Origin: Bacillota bacterium
GTDB lineage: Bacteria > Bacillota_I > Bacilli_A > RFN20 > CAG-826
DNA length: 5,617 bases
Reading direction: 5' to 3'
NCBI GenBank assembly: GCA_023396795.1
Contig: JAEWUY010000022.1
Location: 1 to 5,617, forward strand
The notes beneath the pieces are model-generated. The model did no database searches and was not told the DNA's origin. It was given only the letters and a program-made list of their open reading frames with translations. Positions 1 to 5,617 of this stretch are shown here, in pieces (positions within the stretch are counted from its first letter, which is position 1; every line of letters starts with the position of its first letter). The position numbers were made by a program, and so were the translations under genes.

Positions 1-777
1 GTACATTGTATATTGTCCATCGTCACCCATATAATGTTTTTCCCATATTTTTTTCGAAACTTTGTCTTTAATCTTTAGCTGCTCGAGAGCTAAATTGTCA
101 AAACTAATAATTTTGAAATCTTCTGAAAGAGAAATAATTTCTTTTTCTAAAAGATTAATGTTTTCTTCAATAAGTTGCGAATAATACTTCTTCCCCCGTC
201 CATATTGTTTGTAGCCAAGGATAAGAATTTTTAGTCTCTTGCTGCTTAAAGATTTAAAAATCTTTAAATCGTGATAGCCTGCAATGAGGTGTAAAACAGC
301 ATTTTTGTGCTTTTGGCAAAAGATTGCCAGTTGTTGATCAGGAGAAGTTACGGAGATACCTAATCCATATATGAGTTGTTCGGCAATCAGCTTTTCGATA
401 AATACAAGGTTAGCAAACAAGTGATCTTGATTGATGGTCATGTTTGCGATGACGCCTTTCTCTTTAAGCACATTAAGAAATAATAGTAAGTCAGGATGTT
501 CTAAAGGGTTACCACCGCCAATAGCTACTTCTGTTCCGGCGTGCAAGGTTTTAATAAAAGGATGGTTAATATTTCCGTGCCTTCCATCTGTTTTTGAGTT
601 CTCGTGGCACATCGGACATTCTTTGTCGCAACAGTTGGTAATTTTCATGTCGATACTCTCAGGAAAAAAAGGCAAAAAGGCGCCTTCTTCAGTTCTTCGT
701 ATTTTGGTGCCGTCCGAAAAAATGCTAACTTGGTAGTTACCGTTTTGATATTTACTAAGAACTTTGATAATATGCAT
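1..777 (-). CDS. Radical SAM protein (3' end off the window)
   Basis: I found this frame by translating the reverse strand. It starts at the ATG at 777 and stays open for 259 codons to the left edge, so the C-terminus is missing. GGGAAGGA lies 9 bases upstream and supports this start. A short N-terminal extension (about 1-40, rich in predicted beta strands) precedes the [4Fe-4S]-binding motif CX3CX2C (C50, C54, C57, in NCCDKECPMCHENS). A glycine-rich IGGGNP (86-91) matches the GGE-type SAM-binding strand of the family. Only two other cysteines are visible (C49, C154), so there is no SPASM or Twitch auxiliary-cluster domain up to the edge. Residues 198-239 are helical and charged. The family uses a reduced iron-sulfur cluster to cleave S-adenosylmethionine to a 5'-deoxyadenosyl radical; the substrate here is unknown. 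It does not look like QueE or a viperin. Its place 20 bases after the NERD-helicase gene suggests cotranscription, and it could modify DNA, a nucleotide or a partner protein (speculative). Confidence 0.85.
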   Translation of the reverse strand, partial: MHIIKVLSKYQNGNYQVSIFSDGTKIRRTEEGAFLPFFPESIDMKITNCCDKECPMCHENSKTDGRHGNINHPFIKTLHAGTEVAIGGGNPLEHPDLLLFLNVLKEKGVIANMTINQDHLFANLVFIEKLIAEQLIYGLGISVTSPDQQLAIFCQKHKNAVLHLIAGYHDLKIFKSLSSKRLKILILGYKQYGRGKKYYSQLIEENINLLEKEIISLSEDFKIISFDNLALEQLKIKDKVSKKIWEKHYMGDDGQYTMY

Positions 778-786
778 TGCGATGAT

Positions 787-794
787 TCCTTCCC
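787..794 (-). promoter_or_regulatory. Ribosome binding site of the radical SAM gene
   Basis: GGGAAGGA on the minus strand ends 9 bases before the ATG at 777. It fills most of the 20-base gap after the TAA (798-800) of the NERD-helicase gene. No room remains for a separate promoter or terminator here, which supports one polycistronic message. The frame upstream of the ATG is open into the previous gene, so this site is the main evidence for the chosen start. Confidence 0.78.
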
Positions 795-797
795 GCG

Positions 798-2543
798 TTA
801 CAAAACGATTCCGCCCATGGCAAAAGCGAGTTGCTTCTTTTTGTCTTTATATACAAACGAATTAGGGAATTTTTCTTCAAGTATTCTGGTAATATTTTCT
901 TCTTCGATGTTAATAAGAACATAAAGGTTCTTTTTGGCCCGGGAGGCACCGACATAAAACAAGAAATTATCATCAACAAAACATTTTTCGTCTACGTCGA
1001 CTAAAATAATGGTATCAGCTTCCAATCCTTTAAAAGTCCGGCATGTGTAAAACTTTGTTTTAAGCCCGCCAGATTGATAAAGGGAGCGGTTTATGATGTC
1101 GTTTGCAAAAAGGGACAATTCAATCGTCTTACACGTCAAAATAGCACGATCACTTTGTCCATCGCCACTATGTTTATTAATAATTGTCTTTAAACGGGTG
1201 ATGGCTTCCTCTTTGTTTTGATAAAAGACGAATTTGACTTCTTCTCCACTTGGAGCTCGTTCAAATAAAATAGGCTCGGCACCAATAAGAGACAAAGAAG
1301 TCTTGGCGATTTTCTTGGTATTGCGACAATTGCGGTAAAGGGTTAGTTTAGAGTCAACGGTTTCAATGTATGACGGGATGCGCTTTGACTGAACTAGTTG
1401 ATTTTTATCATAAAAGATAAAGAATGATTTGCCCTCGCCTTTTGTTCCGTAATCGGCTAAGACATCCAAAACGCCAGCGTTTTCCAAATCATCACCACCG
1501 AAATCTTGTCCTTCATCGACAATAATATGATCATATTCAAAAAGGTTTTCGCTTATTTGATATTCGAGCACTTTTCTTAACTCGTAATAATCCGGGGCAG
1601 GTTTTTTAATCAGCGTACAAGTGAAACCATCAATGGTAAAGAAAGCGATCCTTTCCTCACGGTTGCTGCGTTCGAGATGATTTTTTAGGTTAATATTAAA
1701 ACACAAAAAGAGAACTTTTTTACCTTGAGTGGCCAGCCGTCTAGCTCTTTCGACGGCAATTAACGTTTTTCCTGTTCCGCCAGCACCACTTATTGCCGCA
1801 CTTTTTTGTTCAGCCAAAAATTCTAATACGATAATTTGTTCTTTTAGCAGAGAAACATAAACTTGATCTTCAATATCACGAATTTGATTCGGAGACACAA
1901 CACCATAAGATGGACAAAGGGCCTGTTTAAATAAAACCATTGCCTGCTCTTTTGTTAGATTATGCTCATAACCGGAACCTGATGTAATTATTTCGGGTTT
2001 ATAAACAACGTGTATTTTTTGAATTCTGTGCAAAATAGCTTCAATGTAAGGTCTGGGATTATTAATGGCTTCTTGAGGAATGATCAGTTCCTTGACAATA
2101 TTGGGCCCAAAAGATGCTTTATCTACTTGCTCTTTAGAATAAGAATGAAACCATACTGCGTATAAGAATTTGCAATTTTTAATATAATTTTCCAAGTATG
2201 AATACCGTTTTAACAAACCATTAAAAATTTTATATGAAGAGGTGGCGGCTTGATTAAAGGGATCCTTCATGGCTTCTCCATTTTGATAATGCCACATTCC
2301 TTCGGTATCACGAGTTACTTTACCTCCTTTGGCTTCAATTACTAAACACCCATAGTCAGGGTGAAAAACAAGGAAGTCGGCCTCAGACTCATCTAAGGCT
2401 GAAAGTTCAGTATTAATATCTAGTGTTCGTAGAGAGTGGAAAACGTAATAATCATTTGGCAGTTGCTTAAGAGATTTATATAATTCATCTTCTCTACTTT
2501 TGGGATCATAGAATTCGATTTGCGAAGGTATCATTTTAGCCAT
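798..2543 (-). CDS. NERD nuclease-domain / UvrD-like SF1 helicase fusion protein
   Basis: Complete, 581 residues from the ATG at 2543. An in-frame ATG at 2579 would add 12 residues, but the strong AGGAAGGA lies 8 bases before 2543 and inside the longer version, so 2543 is preferred. The N-terminus is a NERD (nuclease-related) domain with a PD-(D/E)XK-like core: EADF (D56), then VIEAKGG (E70, K72), all retained, so nuclease activity is plausible. The middle (about 100-235) has no motif that I recognise. The SF1A helicase follows: Walker A GAGGTGKT (253-260), motif Ia-like LFLCFN, Walker B VDEGQD (342-347, with the UvrD-type Q346), motif III FYDKNQL, motif IV region LYRNCRNT, motif V FKGLEAD (G506) and motif VI VGASRAKK (531-538, R535). 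It likely unwinds or translocates on DNA and may cut it. It is probably cytoplasmic: no signal peptide or membrane segment is seen. The 8-base overlap with the upstream DUF1998 helicase suggests balanced expression and perhaps a shared complex (inference). Confidence 0.93.
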   Translation of the reverse strand: MAKMIPSQIEFYDPKSREDELYKSLKQLPNDYYVFHSLRTLDINTELSALDESEADFLVFHPDYGCLVIEAKGGKVTRDTEGMWHYQNGEAMKDPFNQAATSSYKIFNGLLKRYSYLENYIKNCKFLYAVWFHSYSKEQVDKASFGPNIVKELIIPQEAINNPRPYIEAILHRIQKIHVVYKPEIITSGSGYEHNLTKEQAMVLFKQALCPSYGVVSPNQIRDIEDQVYVSLLKEQIIVLEFLAEQKSAAISGAGGTGKTLIAVERARRLATQGKKVLFLCFNINLKNHLERSNREERIAFFTIDGFTCTLIKKPAPDYYELRKVLEYQISENLFEYDHIIVDEGQDFGGDDLENAGVLDVLADYGTKGEGKSFFIFYDKNQLVQSKRIPSYIETVDSKLTLYRNCRNTKKIAKTSLSLIGAEPILFERAPSGEEVKFVFYQNKEEAITRLKTIINKHSGDGQSDRAILTCKTIELSLFANDIINRSLYQSGGLKTKFYTCRTFKGLEADTIILVDVDEKCFVDDNFLFYVGASRAKKNLYVLINIEEENITRILEEKFPNSFVYKDKKKQLAFAMGGIVL

Positions 2544-5500
2544 TCTTTTGTTCCTTCCTAATTTTTTTACAGAAATCATTCACATCTAGATACTCGGACA
2601 AAAAATAACAAGTGAGACCACTACGATTATTTTTGATTAAATTGAAAAAGGCATAATTTTCTTCTCCAAATAGTAATATTTTACTTTTTTCCCAGTAGAA
2701 AAGAGCAAAGCCTTTTTGCCCTTCGCCCGTTACAAGAGACACAGCAAAACCCTTTGGCGGTTCACAATCGTGATTCCCCATTTCTTGAATGATGTCGGCA
2801 AAGTGTCGATGATCTGAGGCCTCGAGATAGTCGTCAGCCAATTTTGATAAATCCTCGCCAGTTGAGATTTCCCGCTCAATGCGTGAGATTTCAATCATTC
2901 CTTGTTTGTTATGAATTTCATCGAGAATATGTACTAGCGCTTCTTTGGCTCCTTTTTTTGTTAAATGGGCGTGAACTGACTGATTGTAATAATTGCGCAA
3001 ACAATTGTAACAAGACGAGTCTTCGGCGCAGCAATCTTGCGAGACTTTTTTTAGCGCATAGTTTAAAACGTCGATCATGTTATTCTTATCATTTAATCTC
3101 TTAACGTGCCCAGCGCCACCCGCCACCGTGTCAAATAACACGAGTTCATAAGGTTCAACGTAACTGGTTTGCAATATCATGCCACCAATATCGTTACGCT
3201 CGATGTTATACGCATAACTGATACCCTCTAATATGGCATATAAAATTGAGAGCGCAGAATCACGGTCTTTTAATTCAGTTATGATGTCGTTAAATTTAAT
3301 TTTGATGACATCGGTCATATATGTGTGGCCAATATGCGTTTTGTAGAGTTTGACATTTGAACATTCATAACCGCGATGATCATTATGTTTGCTGTTTTTG
3401 ATTTCTGCAAACCAGGCACGGTCAATTTCTGCATATCCACAGCTTTTGCAATAAAAGAAATTTGTTTCGTTTAAACTTAATAGTTTCTCATTGGTCAATT
3501 CGCTAATAGTCAAAACATCAAAAAGGTTTTTAGAACCCGTAACAATAGTACCATCGCCGATATAGCGCGTTTCGCCGGAATATGTTCTAGCCGGCTTTTG
3601 TTTCCGGGTTTCTTTGTTCTTCTGATCGGCGATGAATCCTCGTGTTGGTTTAACAAATGAATGAATTTTTCTACTATCGTAGGCTATATTTGTATGACAA
3701 TACTTGCACGTTATGTTTTCGTCCTTATCAAACATCACTTTTGAAAGATTAATACCCTTACATTCGGGGCACTCAATATAAAATTCGGTTTCGAGCGAAG
3801 AGCCATCATAAGGCAAAGAAAAATAACGAGAGGTGTATTTGCGATTATCTACTATGACCTCTGATTCTGGAGCGTACTCCGAAATAGCGAGCGCTAGATC
3901 TCTCTCCAAACGATATTTATCATCCATTTGATCGATGTTTGGATTGTAAATTTTAAGATGCACGTTATCGACAGGAAAACCATAGCGAGGGATGACTCCA
4001 TATCGAGCAAAATATTGAATTAAAGAGTGCTTATTTTTGAGTATAAATAATGCCGACTTATATTGTTTGCAGAGATCGTAATTACCGGCTTCTTCTTCTT
4101 TTTTAATAGCCGTCTCATAGGTATTAACCATCTCTTTTAATCCATCACTAAGGAGTTTTAGAGATTTGGTGGGATCACTAATGTATTTTAACCATTTGTA
4201 TTGGCCGTATTTTTCGTAAAGATCATCTTTAAGAATATAGTTATCAATGTACGATGATAATTCTTCAGGTTTGCTTTCAATATATTTAAGCATTGATGCG
4301 GCTTGATCCTTATTAATAAAATCGCTAATAGTTGAATAATCCTGCGGATTTTTCCGAAAGTAAAATCCTAAAATGGCGGCCGTAATATGTCGCATGATAA
4401 TTTTTTCGTTGTCAATTGCAAAATATGGAGGACTCACCACCCCAGAAATCATGTCAGTAGGATTTGCAAAGAAATTATAGTCGTGAGAACTTGTACTACA
4501 AAAGGTTAGGACAAAAGCGGAGGTGCTAATTTTCCGTCCGGCACGACCTGCTCTTTGAATATAATTGGCTGGTGTGGGTGGGACATTGCGCATGAAAATT
4601 GTATTTAGGTCGCCGAGATCAATTCCCATTTCAAACGTCGTCGAACTGCTGATAATATTTATTTTTTTGTTTTTGAAATCATTTTGAACGATTTTCGCTT
4701 CAAAAGGTTTAAGCTGAGCTGTGTGTTCTTTTGATATGATGCGCTCAATCGGGCGGGACATATATTCCTTACGATAATAACTGTCTTTAAAAACAATATC
4801 AGGGTCGCATTCTTTCAAAATGCCCGAGCAATCTCGTTCTGGACAGGCAGAATTAATATTAAAATTAGTAATGGTACCACATTTTTCGCATTTATAGTAT
4901 TTCGTACTTTTATAACTATGGACTGAATATTTCGCGCCATTAATTACATACAAACCAGCTTGCTTTTTACTGTCGCTAGGAGTTATTAGCCCCGCCATCA
5001 TGGCGAAGTCAAAAACAAGACCCATAAGTTCTCTTGCTTTAAGATCGGATATCTCAAGAGCTTTGGCGACAAACCTAAGATTATCATTTTTTGTTTTGCC
5101 ACTCCCTTTTTTGTCAATTGGCAGAAAAGAACGAACATTGTTGTTTTGAGAGGAGTTTGCCTCGCGAATTACAAAATTATGGAAACGACGATAGCCGAGA
5201 TAATCGTTAAGGAGCGATGGATTATTGGTAAAGGATTCATATTCGATAGCTGGCACAGTTCGAAACAAAGAAAAGAGATGGTGAGTTAATTGCCGGAAAA
5301 TATATGGCGAGATATTTGGAAAATCTTTTTCGGTCAGATAAGTTTGTAGAATCTCGTCTTTAAAATAGGGTTCCGGCAAATCTAAAATAAATGAAAAAAT
5401 ACCGAGTCCTTCTGCGCTGTTTCTACCATCAACAAGCAATAATTCCCGCAAAACTGCGGCGCGACTAAAGGCAAAAGTTTCTTCAATACCCCCCATAAAA

Positions 5501-5617
5501 CCAGCTTTGCTTTTAATCAAGGCTTCAACTTTTTCAAGAAGCGATAAATAATTAATTGGTCGATGGTTATTATTTTTAAGCAAATGCCAGATAATGGCTT
5601 TGAAAAGGAAGTTATCG
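2536..5617 (-). CDS. Large SF2 DEAD/DEAH-type helicase with C-terminal DUF1998 zinc domain (5' end off the window)
   Basis: Partial: the frame is open to the right edge, so the first helicase lobe (Walker A, DEAD/DEAH box) is not seen. The TTG at 5583 is only an internal codon. Numbering visible residues from 5616 (1,026 residues), a four-cysteine zinc ribbon (C243, C246, C258, C263) precedes lobe 2. Lobe 2 carries motif V (STTFEMGIDLG, about 325-335) and motif VI (QRAGRAGR, 354-361). Two more CX2C pairs follow at 616/619 and 637/640, then a CX2C at 723/726. A DUF1998 (MrfA-type) domain starts near HIGHTYMTD (about 761) and ends with GGAGH and C862, C863, C870, C873. A further tail of about 120 residues is unassigned. 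By family knowledge this is an ATP-driven DNA translocase or helicase resembling DruE of Druantia or a DrmA-DrmB fusion of DISARM; MrfA repair helicases are much shorter. The family call is secure; a defence role is inferred from family and context. It is the first gene of the visible operon, and its stop overlaps the next start. Confidence 0.9.
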   Translation of the reverse strand, partial: DNFLFKAIIWHLLKNNNHRPINYLSLLEKVEALIKSKAGFMGGIEETFAFSRAAVLRELLLVDGRNSAEGLGIFSFILDLPEPYFKDEILQTYLTEKDFPNISPYIFRQLTHHLFSLFRTVPAIEYESFTNNPSLLNDYLGYRRFHNFVIREANSSQNNNVRSFLPIDKKGSGKTKNDNLRFVAKALEISDLKARELMGLVFDFAMMAGLITPSDSKKQAGLYVINGAKYSVHSYKSTKYYKCEKCGTITNFNINSACPERDCSGILKECDPDIVFKDSYYRKEYMSRPIERIISKEHTAQLKPFEAKIVQNDFKNKKINIISSSTTFEMGIDLGDLNTIFMRNVPPTPANYIQRAGRAGRKISTSAFVLTFCSTSSHDYNFFANPTDMISGVVSPPYFAIDNEKIIMRHITAAILGFYFRKNPQDYSTISDFINKDQAASMLKYIESKPEELSSYIDNYILKDDLYEKYGQYKWLKYISDPTKSLKLLSDGLKEMVNTYETAIKKEEEAGNYDLCKQYKSALFILKNKHSLIQYFARYGVIPRYGFPVDNVHLKIYNPNIDQMDDKYRLERDLALAISEYAPESEVIVDNRKYTSRYFSLPYDGSSLETEFYIECPECKGINLSKVMFDKDENITCKYCHTNIAYDSRKIHSFVKPTRGFIADQKNKETRKQKPARTYSGETRYIGDGTIVTGSKNLFDVLTISELTNEKLLSLNETNFFYCKSCGYAEIDRAWFAEIKNSKHNDHRGYECSNVKLYKTHIGHTYMTDVIKIKFNDIITELKDRDSALSILYAILEGISYAYNIERNDIGGMILQTSYVEPYELVLFDTVAGGAGHVKRLNDKNNMIDVLNYALKKVSQDCCAEDSSCYNCLRNYYNQSVHAHLTKKGAKEALVHILDEIHNKQGMIEISRIEREISTGEDLSKLADDYLEASDHRHFADIIQEMGNHDCEPPKGFAVSLVTGEGQKGFALFYWEKSKILLFGEENYAFFNLIKNNRSGLTCYFLSEYLDVNDFCKKIRKEQKNG
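2552..2559 (-). promoter_or_regulatory. Ribosome binding site deciding the start of the NERD-helicase gene
   Basis: AGGAAGGA on the minus strand ends 8 bases before the ATG at 2543. It lies inside the last codons of the DUF1998 helicase gene, and the ATG overlaps that gene's TAA in the string ATGGCTAA (2536-2543). This is the classic arrangement for translational coupling. It also argues against the longer in-frame start at 2579, which would place the Shine-Dalgarno within the coding sequence. Confidence 0.8.

Noticed and set aside
248..270. Two overlapping perfect AT-rich inverted repeats (GATTTAAA/TTTAAATC and AAAGATTT/AAATCTTT)
   Set aside because: They lie inside the radical SAM coding frame, contain almost no GC and lack a terminator T-run context. 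Chance in AT-rich coding DNA is the simplest explanation.
1..777. Identification of the radical SAM gene as QueE (7-deazaguanine pathway) or as a prokaryotic viperin
   Set aside because: The protein lacks the N-terminal QGEG-like and CDT-type motifs of QueE and the NxxCNxxCxxCF pattern of viperins. No queC/queD/folE or nucleotide kinase gene is visible.
431..924. Plus-strand open frames of about 100 codons at 431-736 and 604-924
   Set aside because: They are antisense to the radical SAM gene and to the end of the NERD-helicase gene. They show no recognisable protein motifs, and the opposite strand carries clear conserved motifs.
755..979. Minus-strand open frame of 74 codons across the NERD-helicase/radical SAM junction
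   Set aside because: It overlaps helicase motif VI in another frame and has no domain. The two flanking genes explain the sequence.
2844..3104. Plus-strand open frame of 86 codons
   Set aside because: It is antisense to the DUF1998 cysteine region, which is clearly the real coding frame. No domain is seen in it.
5581..5583. TTG as the true start of the DUF1998 helicase
   Set aside because: The frame stays open to the window edge, no Shine-Dalgarno precedes the TTG, and a helicase of this type needs a first lobe with Walker A and B upstream.
1..5617. Recoded genetic code (TGA as tryptophan), suggested by the AT-rich, Mollicutes-like look
   Set aside because: Tryptophan is encoded by TGG, and over 1,800 codons run without an in-frame TGA, so the standard code fits.

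Overview
The window is one compact block of accessory genes, all on the minus strand and read from right to left. It holds the C-terminal 1,026 residues of a very large superfamily 2 helicase with a DUF1998 zinc domain (cut by the right edge). Next is a complete 581-residue protein with an N-terminal NERD nuclease domain fused to a UvrD-like superfamily 1 helicase. Last is a radical SAM protein of which 259 residues are visible (cut by the left edge). I see no tRNA, rRNA, CRISPR array, insertion sequence, promoter or terminator. Essentially every base is coding, and the only gap between genes is 20 bases (778-797).

The DNA is AT-rich by eye. Both complete stop codons are TAA, tryptophan is encoded by TGG, and no in-frame TGA interrupts long frames. 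The Shine-Dalgarno sequences are strong and purine-rich (AGGAAGGA, GGGAAGGA). This fits a low-GC bacterium of the Bacillota/Mollicutes type using the standard code, but the window has no taxonomic marker, so the placement is weak.

The genes look like one transcript. The start of the NERD-helicase gene overlaps the stop codon of the DUF1998 helicase in the string ATGGCTAA (an 8-base overlap), which suggests translational coupling. The radical SAM gene follows after 20 bases with its own ribosome binding site. The promoter must lie beyond the right edge and any terminator beyond the left edge.

Interpretation: large DUF1998 helicases are hallmark components of anti-phage systems such as Druantia (DruE) and DISARM (split between DrmA and DrmB), and NERD-helicase fusions also occur in accessory islands. 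A two-helicase, one-nuclease module followed by a radical SAM enzyme is not a canonical set that I recognise. It is therefore a candidate for an undescribed or variant defence or DNA-processing system. That reading rests on family knowledge and gene order. Nothing in the sequence proves a defence role.
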